This document shows positions 10,686-21,900 of a stretch of DNA of 64,000 nucleotides, piece after piece. The notes under the pieces are model-generated. The model was not told the DNA's origin. It saw nothing but the letters and a program-made list of their open reading frames with translations, and did no database searches. The position numbers and the translations under genes are program-made. The DNA is from Entoloma clypeatum (Eukaryota > Basidiomycota > Agaricomycetes > Agaricales > Entolomataceae), in assembly GCA_963565915.1 (NCBI GenBank), contig OY751485.1, forward strand, positions 3,472,001-3,536,000, in the 5' to 3' direction. The stretch's first letter is position 1, and the number at the start of each line of letters is the position of its first letter.

Positions 10686-10697
10686 AGGTCAAGCTGA
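10686..10697 (+). promoter_or_regulatory. Gypsy-S self-priming primer-binding site
   Basis: AGGTCAAGCTGA lies 2 nt after the LTR and is the exact 12-nt complement of LTR positions 10462-10473. This matches the Tf1 mechanism, in which the 5' end of the element's RNA folds onto the primer site and is cleaved to prime minus-strand DNA. No match to a tRNA 3' end was noticed. Confidence 0.75.
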
Positions 10698-10977
10698 TCA
10701 ACATCGTCAACCCACCGCGGTTTTAGACGCAAAGATTCTTCCCCGACGATCCACCTTTGGAGTCCCGTCCGACTCAGAAGACGAACAGGAGTTCGTTGAC
10801 GCACCTATCACACCACGACCACCGCCGACACCGTACAGAAGAGTAACCTCCTCTTTCGTACCAGTCAACCCCACATCACCCTCTTACCTCTCTCCGAGAC
10901 GAAACCTACCGCCGCCAGCTGCTGCTGTTGCTGCACCCAGACCGACCCCAGACACCCCAAAGACTCCACTTGTAGAA

Positions 10978-11880
10978 ATGACTTCTCAAGTAAGGACCCC
11001 AGAAAAAGAAATCAAGATCAGCCCGCCGACGATCTTCAATGGAGATAGAAGGAAACTATCTGAATTTTTGTTTGACGCGAACCTGTATCTGGAGATGAAC
11101 GATGATATTTACAACTCCGACAAGAAAAAAATCCTGTTCACTGTCTCATACATGAAAGGAGGAACTGCTGGGCCATGGAAGGAGTCTTGGTACAGAGACA
11201 TCACCACCGCCGGAGTACCCACCTACCCAAAGTACACGGACTTTATTGAGAAACTGAGGAAATCATTTTCCCCGGTTGACAAAGAAGGAGACGCCTTGAC
11301 CATGATGAAAACGCAAAAGATGGAGGGCATGACAGCCGATGAATTCGTAGAAAAATTCAAACTATGGGTTGCAGAGAGTTTGATCACAGAGGAGCGATCT
11401 CTCAAGGATTACTTCATGGAGGCATTGCCACACGCACTCCGAGACAAAATTCTGGGCCTGGACAAGATCCCAGGAACAGTTGATGAATGGTACACCACGG
11501 CATCCAGATTGGACAACCAGTGGAGAAGGGCCAAAGCAGTGGCTCAAAGGCTCAGACCCGATGGGGGAAAGAAGAAGTTCAAAGTGAACTATAACCCCGC
11601 ACCCCGAAACGCGCATTTCGCTCCAGACCCTAATGCCATGGACATTGACCGGCTGACTGCCGAAGAAAGAGATGACCACTTCAAGAAAGGGTTATGCTTC
11701 GTCTGCCACCAGGCAGGACATCGTGCTGATGCACACAAAGGAGGAAAAACCCCGGTTGCGAACAATACGTTCAAAAAAGCATCCGATGCATATGCCCATA
11801 TCCGAGGCATTTTCAAGGACTTACCTAATGAGGAACAAGACGCCTTGATCTCCGAAATGGAGAAACAGGGTTTTCAATAA
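10978..11880 (+). CDS. Gypsy-S Gag
   Basis: 300 aa from ATG 10978. The middle holds a retrotransposon Gag-type helical region (RRKLSEFLFDANLYLEM, GGTAGPWKESWYR, SLKDYFMEALPHALRDKILG). The C-terminal knuckle CFVCHQAGHRADAH has His in place of the last Cys (CCHH). Gag forms the capsid that packages the RNA. The same frame is open upstream for about 98 codons through a Pro-rich stretch into the end of the LTR, so a non-AUG or spliced start cannot be excluded; I kept the first ATG. Pol follows in the -1 frame. Confidence 0.9.
   Translation: MTSQVRTPEKEIKISPPTIFNGDRRKLSEFLFDANLYLEMNDDIYNSDKKKILFTVSYMKGGTAGPWKESWYRDITTAGVPTYPKYTDFIEKLRKSFSPVDKEGDALTMMKTQKMEGMTADEFVEKFKLWVAESLITEERSLKDYFMEALPHALRDKILGLDKIPGTVDEWYTTASRLDNQWRRAKAVAQRLRPDGGKKKFKVNYNPAPRNAHFAPDPNAMDIDRLTAEERDDHFKKGLCFVCHQAGHRADAHKGGKTPVANNTFKKASDAYAHIRGIFKDLPNEEQDALISEMEKQGFQ
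11868..11874 (+). promoter_or_regulatory. Gypsy-S -1 frameshift heptamer
   Basis: G GGT TTT, read in the Gag frame, fits the X XXY YYZ rule and sits one codon before the Gag stop TAA (11878-11880). The -1 frame is open from well upstream of this point into Pol, so a shift here would give a Gag-Pol fusion. No strong downstream stem was seen. Confidence 0.55.
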
Positions 11881-11894
11881 AGCGACCTGTACCG

Positions 11895-14800
11895 ATGTCA
11901 GCCCCCGCTCAGTTTTCAATCTCCCTATCACCTGTAATTGTAGCCGACATGAATGACAAATCTTTTTCGATCCCCATTTCAATGTCAGGAGAAGGAGAAA
12001 GCATCGATGAAAAACTAAAGATAAATGCCCTGATAGACTCAGGAGCAGGAGGAACCTTCTTGGACCAGAAGTTCGCCACAGCTAACCGAATGGAGCTTAT
12101 CCCGCTACTAAAGCCCATTCGTGTGTTCAATGTGGACGGAACAAAGAACAAAGAAGGAACGATCACCCATTGTACATGGAAGAAAATCTGGATCGATGAC
12201 AAAGAACTCGACGTCAGATTCTTGGTAACCGGACTTGGAAAGGAAACCGCCATTTTGGGTTTACCCTGGTTAAAACAATACAACCCGAAGATTGATTGGG
12301 AAAGAGGAACCTTGGATATTGAAACTATCAGGTTCAAGAAGACTCTGGCAGGGGTCATGAGGAAGAAATTTGATGAGCTCTTGGCATCAAAAGACAAAAA
12401 ACCCATTGCAATCGCAGCATGGATGAAAGAAGAACCTAAGAGGATCTTCGCAATGATAGAAGAAATTGATGATGAAGAGACCCTTAAACCAAGAAAGGAG
12501 ACTCTACCGGCAAATGGACCTATCTTGAAAAGGATAGATGAAGGATCAGACGATGACCTCGACCTATTCAGGACATATGTCACAACGGACGAACCCATTG
12601 AGGATGTTTGGATCCAAGCCAAAACCTCGATCTCCCAGAAACTCTCACACAACACGGACACCGCGGACAAACCAAAGAAAGAACTACCAGAACGATATGA
12701 GCAGTATCAGAAGGTGTTCGAGAAAACGGCATCTGAGAGATTACCGGAACATAAACCATGGGACCACGCAATTGACTTAAAACCAGACTTCACCCCGAAA
12801 GACTGCAAGGTTTATCCTTTGTCACCGGAAGAACAAACTAAATTGGATGAATTCCTTGATGAGAACCTTCGAAAGGGGTACATCAGACCCTCGAAATCAC
12901 CAATGGCATCACCTTTTTTCTTCGTGGCTAAAAAGGACTCGGATAAACTCAGACCCTGTCAGGACTATCGGCGGTTGAACGAGGGAACAGTAAAGAACGC
13001 ATACCCGTTACCCCTGGTTGGAGATTTACTGGACAAACTGAAAGGAGCAAAGGTCTTTACCAAACTGGACATGCGTTGGGGATACAACAACGTACGGATC
13101 AAACCTGGCGACGAATGGAAGGCTGCATTCAAAACCAATCGAGGGTTGTACGAACCCTTGGTTGCCTTCTTTGGGCTGGCAGGCATGCCACCCACGTTTC
13201 AGGCGATGATGAATGAAATCTTCAAAGAAGAGCTCGAAGAGGGATGGCTGCTCATTTATTTGGACGACATCTTCATCTTCTCGGTCAATGACAAAATCGA
13301 CACCGAACGAACGCTCCGCATACTAAGAAAAATGATAGAGAATGACCTCTATCTCAACCTGGAAAAATGCGAATTTGGAGTCAGGCAGTGCGAATACCTC
13401 GGACTGATTATCAAAGAAAACGAAATCGCAATGGACCCCGTTAAGTTATCGGGGATAGCAAAATGGCCAGAACCCACGACTGTCAAGCAAGTCAGATCTT
13501 TCCTCGGGTTTGGAAACTTCTATCGAAGATTTATCGGACACTACTCGGACATTGCCAAACCTCTGAATGATCTGACCAAAAAGGATCTAGAGTGGGAATG
13601 GAATGAAGACTGCCAGACGGCATTCAACACATTAAAGGACAAATTCGCGGAATCGCCGGTATTGCTCATGCCAGACACTGGCAAACCATTCATCATAGAA
13701 TCTGATGCATCCAAATGGGCGACAGGAGCAGTACTGCGCCAACAAGATGTAAATGGAGACTGGCACTCCTGCGGATATATATCGCACTCGTTCTCTGCGC
13801 CAGAACGGAACTATGAGATCTATGATCGGGAACTCTTGGGAATTATCCGAGCACTGGAAACCTGGAGGCACTACCTCCTGGGAGCACCGTTTCCAACAGT
13901 TGTTCTATCAGATCACAAGAACTTGACGTATTACCGGGAACCCCAGAAATTGAACAGACGACAAGCACGGTGGAGATTGTATCTCTCCGAGTTTGAACTC
14001 AAACTAGTGCATACCCCAGGATCGAAGATGATCCAGTCTGACGCCTTGTCAAGGCGACCGGACCATATACCCGAAGAGGACACCGATAACGAAGACGTTA
14101 TTGTCTTGCCAAATGACATTTTTGTCAAAACAGTGGACCTTGAGCTACAAGGAGATATTCTAAAAGCAACCGAAAATGATGAGCTCTTCTCGAAAGCCAT
14201 CACTGCCCTAAAAGAATCGGGAACGCCACCGATTAAATCTCATTTATCAGAATGGAGAACAGAAGACGGAATATCATTCTTCCGTGACAGATGTTACGTA
14301 CCACCTGATGAAACTCTGCGCCGGGAAATAACGAAACGATACCATGATTCCCTACCAAGCGGACATCCGGGACATCTAAAAACCCTGGAACTAATCAGAA
14401 GAAACTATTGGTGGCCAGGAATGTATGTGTTTGTCAAAAATTATGTTGGAGGATGTGCAACCTGCCAACAAATGAAAGTCAACACACACCCCACAAATCC
14501 TGGATTAATGCCGATCAAAGCACAAAAAAACGCTAGACCATTCTCTCAAACGACGATCGACTTCATTACGGACTTACCCGAGAGCAACGGGTTTGACAGT
14601 ATCATGGTCGTAGTAGACCATGGTTCTACAAAGGGGGTAATTTCCATCCCTTGCATGAAAACCACCGATGCGACCCTTACTGCCAAGCTTTATTTGGATC
14701 ACGTATACCGAAGATTCGGACTCCCAGACTCCATTCTGTCTGACAGAGGGCCGCAGTTTGCCTCTCAGGTCTTCAGAGAACTGGGACGACTCCTAGGAAT

Positions 14801-15587
14801 CAAACTAATGATGAGCACGGCTTATCACCCTCAGACTGATGGGGAAACGGAACGAGCAAATCAGGAACTTGAGATCTATTTCCGAATGTTCTGTTCGAAC
14901 AATCCTGAAAAATGGCACGATCATAATTCAACAATGGAGTTCTGTCACAATCAAAGAACTCATTCCACGACGAAACGATCCCCGTTCTATCTGATGATGG
15001 GATACGAACCAAGAGACATACCGTTGGCATTCGACAAGACAAACGTACCAAGCGTAGAAGAACGGCTCAAAGAGCTGAAACAAGCAAGAGATGAAGCGCT
15101 GGCAGCGCACGAACTAGCCCGTCAGATGATGACCGAAAGAACAACACGAGGTTTCACTCCGTTTGGAAAAGGAGAACAGGTATGGCTAGAAGGAAAGAAC
15201 CTCCGAATCGGATACCCTTCCAGAAAACTGGCACCCAAAAGAGAAGGACCCTTCACCATTTCCGAGGTGCTTGGGCCCATGACGTACAAACTGAAACTTC
15301 CAGAACAATGGAAGATCCACCCCGTTTTCCACGCCTCTTTGTTAACACCTTATCGGGAAAATGACACACACGGGCCGAACTTCCACAACCCACCTCCTGA
15401 TCTGATCGAAGGAGAACACGAGTACGAAGTAGAAGCAATCCTCACCCACAAGCGACAGGGCAGAGGGTACAAATATTTGGTCAAGTGGATGGGATACCCA
15501 TCGAGCGATAACACGTGGGAACCCGAATCCAACTTAAAAAGAGCCCAAGAAACGCTGGAATACTACAAACAGACCCACCACCTTTGA
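11895..15587 (+). CDS. Gypsy-S Pol: PR-RT-RNase H-IN-chromodomain
   Basis: 1230 aa, intact. The aspartic protease has ALIDSGAGGTF (catalytic Asp near residue 48). RT has [25 protein letters not shown] and YLDD at 455-458. RNase H starts near residue 600 (ESDASKWATGAV). The integrase has an HHCC zinc finger (HPGH near residue 822, then CATC) and a catalytic core with DFITDL, DRGPQF and GETERANQEL. The C-terminal chromodomain (YEVEAILTHK...YLVKWMGYPSSDNTWEP, about residues 1174-1228) marks it as a chromovirus. Chromodomains typically guide integration to histone-marked heterochromatin. It lies -1 relative to Gag. Confidence 0.95.
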   Translation: MSAPAQFSISLSPVIVADMNDKSFSIPISMSGEGESIDEKLKINALIDSGAGGTFLDQKFATANRMELIPLLKPIRVFNVDGTKNKEGTITHCTWKKIWIDDKELDVRFLVTGLGKETAILGLPWLKQYNPKIDWERGTLDIETIRFKKTLAGVMRKKFDELLASKDKKPIAIAAWMKEEPKRIFAMIEEIDDEETLKPRKETLPANGPILKRIDEGSDDDLDLFRTYVTTDEPIEDVWIQAKTSISQKLSHNTDTADKPKKELPERYEQYQKVFEKTASERLPEHKPWDHAIDLKPDFTPKDCKVYPLSPEEQTKLDEFLDENLRKGYIRPSKSPMASPFFFVAKKDSDKLRPCQDYRRLNEGTVKNAYPLPLVGDLLDKLKGAKVFTKLDMRWGYNNVRIKPGDEWKAAFKTNRGLYEPLVAFFGLAGMPPTFQAMMNEIFKEELEEGWLLIYLDDIFIFSVNDKIDTERTLRILRKMIENDLYLNLEKCEFGVRQCEYLGLIIKENEIAMDPVKLSGIAKWPEPTTVKQVRSFLGFGNFYRRFIGHYSDIAKPLNDLTKKDLEWEWNEDCQTAFNTLKDKFAESPVLLMPDTGKPFIIESDASKWATGAVLRQQDVNGDWHSCGYISHSFSAPERNYEIYDRELLGIIRALETWRHYLLGAPFPTVVLSDHKNLTYYREPQKLNRRQARWRLYLSEFELKLVHTPGSKMIQSDALSRRPDHIPEEDTDNEDVIVLPNDIFVKTVDLELQGDILKATENDELFSKAITALKESGTPPIKSHLSEWRTEDGISFFRDRCYVPPDETLRREITKRYHDSLPSGHPGHLKTLELIRRNYWWPGMYVFVKNYVGGCATCQQMKVNTHPTNPGLMPIKAQKNARPFSQTTIDFITDLPESNGFDSIMVVVDHGSTKGVISIPCMKTTDATLTAKLYLDHVYRRFGLPDSILSDRGPQFASQVFRELGRLLGIKLMMSTAYHPQTDGETERANQELEIYFRMFCSNNPEKWHDHNSTMEFCHNQRTHSTTKRSPFYLMMGYEPRDIPLAFDKTNVPSVEERLKELKQARDEALAAHELARQMMTERTTRGFTPFGKGEQVWLEGKNLRIGYPSRKLAPKREGPFTISEVLGPMTYKLKLPEQWKIHPVFHASLLTPYRENDTHGPNFHNPPPDLIEGEHEYEVEAILTHKRQGRGYKYLVKWMGYPSSDNTWEPESNLKRAQETLEYYKQTHHL

Positions 15588-15612
15588 ACCCAACCACCCA
15601 CATCCTCTCATC

Positions 15613-16512
15613 ATGACCACCGTTTTCGATACCGCCACCAAGGAACTTCACCGACACCGCCTCTTTAGGCTCCTGACCGAACCAGAACACAATGACAGAG
15701 TGCTGCGGCACATTGACGATGAGACTGACCAATTCTTGGTCAACACCTTGTTCGGGCTAATCACCCTCCGCCAGTTCCACTACGACACCACCGCCAATAT
15801 TGCCCGACTCATTGAAGGACACATTGACACGCTCCTGGACCGAGGTGTCTACCAACAGTTTGCAAGGCTGTTCCATAACCGCACAAACACTCCCGATGTC
15901 GCCCTCCTCGACCCACCCGTAGAGAACCCTATTCTGACCACTCCCCTCCCTGATCTTGCCACCACCCCTGAACCGACCCCCATCCCTGATCCAATTCCCC
16001 TTGTTGTCAGGAACCCTGACACCCAAATCACTCCGTCCTCTCCTGAATCCACGTCGCCCTTGACCAGCGACCGAAGCCTTTCCGACGTCAAGACCGACGT
16101 CAAGGGAAAGAAGAAATCCTATGGAGTTGTTAAACGCTCCAGAAGAAAAACCACACGCACCATCATGTCTATTCCATTAGGGCATGGATCATCATCCCAA
16201 ACTCCCATCGATCTCACCAACGAACCCGATGACCTTGGCTATGAGGTTGACACGCATGGACGAGCTCACTCCCCAAGCGGACCTTGGCGTCGTCCTGCTG
16301 GATGGCCACATATAGACAAAGGGCGCAAATGCGGCCTTTGTGCTAGGGCAGATGGACACATTGAGTGTCAATGCGGATACTATGTATGTCAGAAGTGTTG
16401 GAAGAAGGCACCCGGACACTACGATTACGAGTGCTTGGGCCCGGGTTATGCAGCGCTGGAGGATGACCAGTACGAGTTTGACGAAGACGCCATACACAAC
16501 ATGGCAACTTGA
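15613..16512 (+). CDS. Gypsy-S ORF3: accessory protein with Cys/His cluster
   Basis: 299 aa, intact, 25 bp downstream of pol and 41 bp upstream of the 3' LTR. The N-terminal 100 residues look helical. The middle is Pro/Ser/Thr-rich and ends in a basic stretch (KKKSYGVVKRSRRKTTR) that could be a nuclear signal. Residues about 239-275 carry C-x2-C-x8-C-x-C-x4-C-x2-C-x6-H-x4-C, a RING/FYVE-like metal-binding spacing, followed by an acidic tail. I do not recognise a family. Its place, size and intactness in a young element argue that it is a genuine third gene and not an envelope gene, since no signal peptide or membrane helix is seen. Confidence 0.75.
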   Translation: MTTVFDTATKELHRHRLFRLLTEPEHNDRVLRHIDDETDQFLVNTLFGLITLRQFHYDTTANIARLIEGHIDTLLDRGVYQQFARLFHNRTNTPDVALLDPPVENPILTTPLPDLATTPEPTPIPDPIPLVVRNPDTQITPSSPESTSPLTSDRSLSDVKTDVKGKKKSYGVVKRSRRKTTRTIMSIPLGHGSSSQTPIDLTNEPDDLGYEVDTHGRAHSPSGPWRRPAGWPHIDKGRKCGLCARADGHIECQCGYYVCQKCWKKAPGHYDYECLGPGYAALEDDQYEFDEDAIHNMAT

Positions 16513-16553
16513 AAACATTGAAGCCGGTGACTTCAAGCATAGAAGGGGGGTAA

Positions 16554-17110
16554 TGTTACACTTTTTCACCCTTTTCCTACGCACCCTCACACGATCCTTC
16601 AACCCTTGATTCCCCATCATACCCCGTTTCACTTAACTCCGACGACCCTGGGACATGTGTCCCCTCTACCAGCGCTATGACTCATACTGACTCGGACTAT
16701 TCCCCTTTTAGATACATTTTCACTCGTTATCTCTGACTCACGGCCTCGCGGCCTTATCTCTGACTCTTATGCCACAACCCCTGGAAACACCTATCTAACC
16801 AATGGCTTATTTAGCTCCTGCGCAGCACCTACTTATTTATAGCTATAGGATAACGTATATAAGACCTGTAGCCTTAGAGTAGAGGTCTTCAGCTTGACCT
16901 AGGCAAACAACGCTTACTTGTCTATTACTTCGAACGCTCTCAAACTAAGTGCCTTGCGAGGACTTAGCTCTGCTTGACCCAAACCGAGTCGTCCTTCTGA
17001 GGAACTCGCTGATTGACCAAGTCGACCTATTGAGGGACTTGTTGTGGAACCAGTTCGAACCCACGTGATCCGATCTGTTGAACTTGTTGTTGTAGGCTAT
17101 CGCCGTAACA
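16554..17110 (+). repeat. Gypsy-S 3' LTR
   Basis: 557 bp, identical by eye to the 5' LTR, ending GTAACA and followed by the duplicated GTCGC. The purine-rich AGAAGGGGGGTAA directly before it is the plus-strand primer. Confidence 0.95.
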
Positions 17111-18939
17111 GTCGCTGCACTCAAAACTGTCAGCAAGGCTATCGACTTCAGTCTGGCCTCTGGCGGCACCCTCACTCGGCTCAACACGGCCACCCTCTCT
17201 GCTGCCGTCATTTCATTGGCACAGCGGATCATCATTTGAGGCATCATGTGTGACGCCATCGCTTCTGATGGAGTCCTCAAAGATGAGTTCTTCATGCTCT
17301 TCACTCTCATGGGCGACAAACTCGGCTTTAGCCTTAACAGCGACGGCAATCTCATACACAAGGACTACGTCCCCCCCCCTCCGCCTCCGACCCCTGCCTC
17401 CCAAGGCAAGGGTAAGTCCAAAGCCCCTCCTCCTCCCAATCCCCCCACCACCTCACAGCCAGCGGACGCCTCCATGTCGGACTCCTGGCGAGTCCACAAA
17501 TCCCCTGCCCCTCCCAAAGCTTCTAGCTCTGGTAAGGCCCCGATTCCACGCGGCACCAAGGGTTTACCCTTGGCGCCTGCCCCAGCAGCCCAGCCTTCCA
17601 GGGGTCTACCCTCTGGAACGGTCAAGCGAGCCCCCAGGATCGACGACATGTCGGCATTCCCGCCCTTACTGCCCAGGGGCTCTGCCTACAACAGAGCTCC
17701 CAGGCCTTCCTACACCAACAAAGCCAAGAGTGGAGCACACGCCGCGCCTACAGGCAAAGCGCCTGCAGAAACTGGAGGCAATGTACCCACCCCGAAGACT
17801 CCTGCGGCTCCTAAGCCCAGAGTGTCCTTGACCACCAAGGGCGCCAACAGGCGCTTTGTCATGATATCGAGCTCCGAGTGGGCTCTTTTCAAGAAACGCG
17901 ACGAGGTTCACAAAGCTGCTCTTGAAGCGCTTGCGAATCTCAACTCTCCTCTCTCCCTCGAGGCTGCTGACTTATGCCCTGAAGGATTGAGGATGAAAAC
18001 CATCAGTTCCAACGGTCAGGTCGTCCCCACCGACGTCGAACTCACCAACATCAGCAAGTTCGTTGAACGCTTGCTCGAAACCGACGATGCAGAGATCAAT
18101 GTCTATCTTCCGACATCTAAATCCTTCTTAAAGTTGACTGGCGTGCCCCGCGTCCTCAATGATGAGCCCATTTCGTCTGAGGCCATTGGCAAAATCATTA
18201 CGAAACACTGCTTTGCTGTCATGAGGAAACGAGTCGCCCTCATGTCTGCTGCTTGGATCGTCACCTATTCCAAAACTGCGGATACATGTACAGTCTATTT
18301 TGATATCCAGGACTCCCAGAGCGGGGCTACCCTGAACACCCTCATCAAGACCAAGATTCGCTGGAACGTCGAGGCGAACTTTAGGCCCTCCCCCATCAGA
18401 CAGGCAGACAAGCGCATCGGCGTCCCCCTCTGCAGGAACTGCTTCCAGTGGGGGCACCAGATCCAGGACAACAGAACTGGCTGTCCCTCTAGACCCCAAC
18501 TCTGCTCCGCATGTGGTGGCCCTCACCACGTCGACACAGGCATCATGCCCCCTGTTGCAAGGGCGCGCCAAAAGCCAATCCCCCCATCGCCCCCACCCCT
18601 GCCGGGCAACCGTGCGATCATGGCCCAAGGTGCCGCAACTGTGGTGAAGACCACCGTTCTGACTCCACCATATGCAAGTTCTGGAAGAACCGCTTCGATC
18701 CCTCTTTCCACCGTAAGGCATATGATAAAGCCGCTACGAAGGATGCATCTCGCAAGGCAGCCAAGGCTGCCTGCCCCACCACCACGATGGCGGCCAAGGT
18801 TGCAACCCTTGTCCCCACCGATCGTAATCGCTTTGAGGTTCTGGATGGTATGGAGGACGTCGCGCCTACAGGACCTGGACCAGAACCCACGCAAACTGCC
18901 ACAACTAGTGGGACCAGCCCCTCCAATGGTGTTGTTAAT

Positions 18940-21900
18940 GGTTGATACAACCGCAGCGCTTGACGTGGACGAGCTGGTCTCCCTTAAGTTATGTACTCAT
19001 AATGTTCGGAGAACTAATGCTATCATTGAATCCTTCCTTGTTAGAAAGAATGAAGATATCGATATCTATTTTGTACAAGAACCTGTCAAGTACCTTGCCC
19101 GCCACACCATTTCCACCTCCTCCAAGAGTGGATCCCCCATATACTCCTATCCTCGACACCCATCCTGGATATGCTCAGACGCTTCCACGGGTGACTCCTC
19201 AGCCCGTACGGTTGCCTATTTCAACACCAACATCGCACATCTGCGCCCTGTTCTCCACCATGAATTCAATGCCCCATCCGACATCCAGATCCTATCCTTA
19301 TGGCCTACCAAATCTCGGCAGGTCTTCCTCATCAACGTGTACTCTGACGCATTGGGGTTGGCCATTAAATGGCTTACCCGGAACACTCACACACTCCCCT
19401 CCCCTGTCATCTTTCTTGGCGGCGACTTCAACTGCCCGTCTGCTCTCTGGGATGCTGCAGTTCCCTATGCCTCGAGTCTTTCTACTGACCTCATGCACAT
19501 CGCTTCTTCCCTTGACCTCACACTCAGCGGAATGAATACTGACCCTCCCACGTGGATCCCGGACAATCCCCTGCACCGGCCCTCCACGCTCGACCTCGTC
19601 TTCCTCCCTGCCTCCAGGCCAAGGAAATGCGAACGCTTCTTGTGTCCCTTCGAACGAGACACTTCTGACCACGTCCCCCTGACCGTCTACCTGCCCTCGA
19701 CTCTGTACCAGCCGTTGGTCCGGCAGATCATCCCCTTGAAAACCTATGAAGAATATGTCGCAGGTCTCTTAGTTGCCTTTAGCTCGGTCCCCGACTCCTA
19801 TGCCTTGGCCCAGGATGTCGAAACTGCCGCTACTAACCTCCAGATGGCCCTTTCTGTGAATTGGGACACTCACTCTCACCCAGTCAAGGGCACAGGATCG
19901 CACTCCCACTCGTGGTGGAGCGAGACCTGCAACCTAGCCAGGCAAGTGTATCTCGACACCAAATCTCCTGTTGATTATAGCAATCTTCGGACGGTAATCC
20001 ATGCGGCCAAGAGAGAATTCTTTGAAGATAGAATCGAGACCATTGCCCTCTCCCAAAAAAACCCCTGGTCCCTCATGGACTGGCACAAGCCCCATCGCTC
20101 AGACCCCCTTGCAAATTTGAAGGGGGCCAATGGTGACGTCCTCCACTCTTCTAACGACATGTTTGACGCTTTTGATAAGGCCTTTCATATGCCTCCTCCG
20201 AACTCTCCAAAGATGGATATCCTCGAAGAAATCCCACAAGAACCTACTCGCGACTGGATACCAATCACAGGTCCCGAGATTATCTCCCTTGTCCTCAAAT
20301 GCAATCCCAAATCCGCCCCTGGTCCGGATCACGTATCATGGGCTCTCCTCAAGCGTCTCCTCCAGAAAGATGAAGTGTTGACACACATCACAACCCTAGC
20401 TAACACCTGCATAGATTACTCGTGCTGGCCTGCCGCTTTCAAAACCTCGGTCACAGTAATCATACCAAAGCCTGGCAAAGAAACCTACGATAAACCCAAG
20501 TCGTTCCGACCCATCGTTCTCCTCAACACAGTGGCAAAGATTATTGAGAAAGTCATCGCCAATCGTATGCAATTCGAATGTGCTAAGTATAGCCCTGTCC
20601 ACCGATACCAGTTCAGCGGACTTCGCTACAGATCTACCACTGATGCTGGCATCATCATAACACACAGAGTCCAGAATGGATGGGTGAAGAAACATGACAC
20701 GGGGGTCGTGGCCTTCGACGTTTTCCCTTCTCTGGACCATAAATTTTTGCTAGGAGTACTACGGCGGCTGGGGTTTTCAGCCGCCTTGAGTAAGTTCTTC
20801 AAATCATATCTTCGTGGACGGTCTACTCGTTTTGTCTCAGAACAAAACGTCTCGGACCTCTTCGATATCCTCTTTGGTGTAGGTCAGGGCTCGATGCTCT
20901 CCCCCATCCTCTCTGGCATCTATCTTTCACCGGCCCTCAGAATCTTCTACAGCCGTGGACATGCGCAGTATCTAGATCTCTTCTCCTTCGTGGATGACGG
21001 CATGCTCATCGCCCAGTCTTCTGACCTTGACGCTATCGGCTCCCACCTGCGGGCTGGTCGAAAAGCCATTGACGGCATCCTCATTGACATGGGGCTGGCC
21101 ACTGAACCGACGAAAGACGAACTCATGTTCTTCACCCGAACCGTCTCTCCATCATACCCTATTGTTCGACTACCTGGTCAAACTCCCCTCCAAGTCAAGG
21201 CCTTTTGGCGCTACCTCGGCTTCTTCTTCGATCGTCGTCTAAACTTTAACGAGCACAGACGCTTCTATGCCACCAAGGCCTCACATCCATTCCCCTCCTC
21301 CTTGGTAACTCCTCACGCGGCCTCTCACCCTGCCTCAAACGCCTCCTGTATGTGTCGTGCGTCATGCTGATTCTCACTTATGGATGCCAACTCTGGTACT
21401 ACAACGGTCCACATCTCAAAACTGCTTTCAATCTTTTGAACTCGGTCCACTACAGAGCTGCCAGATGGATCACCGGCGCTTTCAATCGGTCGCCTACCGG
21501 GGGTGTCCTCGCTATTGCGGGGCTCATGCCTGCCAGACAACACATCACCAAGCTTGTGCAGCGCTCTCACATCAGAGCCGCCCAGCTTCCCATCACTCAC
21601 CCTGTCGTCTGCGAGCTTTTGCTCAAGGCGGAGGACAAGACCCTTAGCCCAGTCGTCAACATTCAAAACCTGATGACCGCTGTCAAGCTTGAGAGATCCG
21701 ACTACCTTAGCGACGAGGCTCGCCTGGGGAATTGCATACTCGACCTCTACCTGGATTCGTTCATCTGGGACGCCCCACAGGTTGATGATGACAAGAAGTG
21801 TTACACCTACCTCAAAGACATCCTCACCACCGCTGAGGAAGAAAATAATCAAGTGGCCTTCTGCATTGCTGCCCGACCCAGCATTGGTAAGACGTTGTCA

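Larger units (their letters stand above)
10127..17110 (+). mobile_element. Gypsy-S: complete chromovirus with identical LTRs
   Basis: LTRs of 557 bp (10127-10683 and 16554-17110) appear identical by eye. The target duplication is GTCGC (10122-10126 and 17111-17115). The internal region has three intact ORFs: Gag, Pol with chromodomain, and an accessory ORF3. A polypurine tract (AGAAGGGGGGTAA) precedes the 3' LTR. It inserted into ORF1 of LINE-A. Identical LTRs and intact genes make it the youngest and the best candidate for an active element in the window. Confidence 0.95.
9573..18945 (+). pseudogene. LINE-A ORF1 (Gag-like), interrupted
   Basis: Exonic parts are 9573-10126 and 17116-18945; the frame is continuous when Gypsy-S and one GTCGC copy are removed. 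ORF1 would encode a nucleic-acid-binding protein of LINE particles. It has a Pro/Ala-rich middle (PPPPPPTPASQGKGKSKAPP, near 17370-17430). The zinc-knuckle region reads CRNCFQWGHQ, CSACGGPHHVDT and CRNCGEDHRSDSTIC. A TGA at 17237-17239 and a frameshift near 18530-18540, between the second and third knuckles, break it. The end ATGGTTGA (18940-18947) overlaps the start of ORF2, as is common for termination-reinitiation in LINEs. Confidence 0.8.

Noticed and set aside
15613..16512. Envelope gene of an errantivirus-like gypsy
   Set aside because: No signal peptide, transmembrane helix or furin-like site; the protein has a cytoplasmic or nuclear zinc-binding look.
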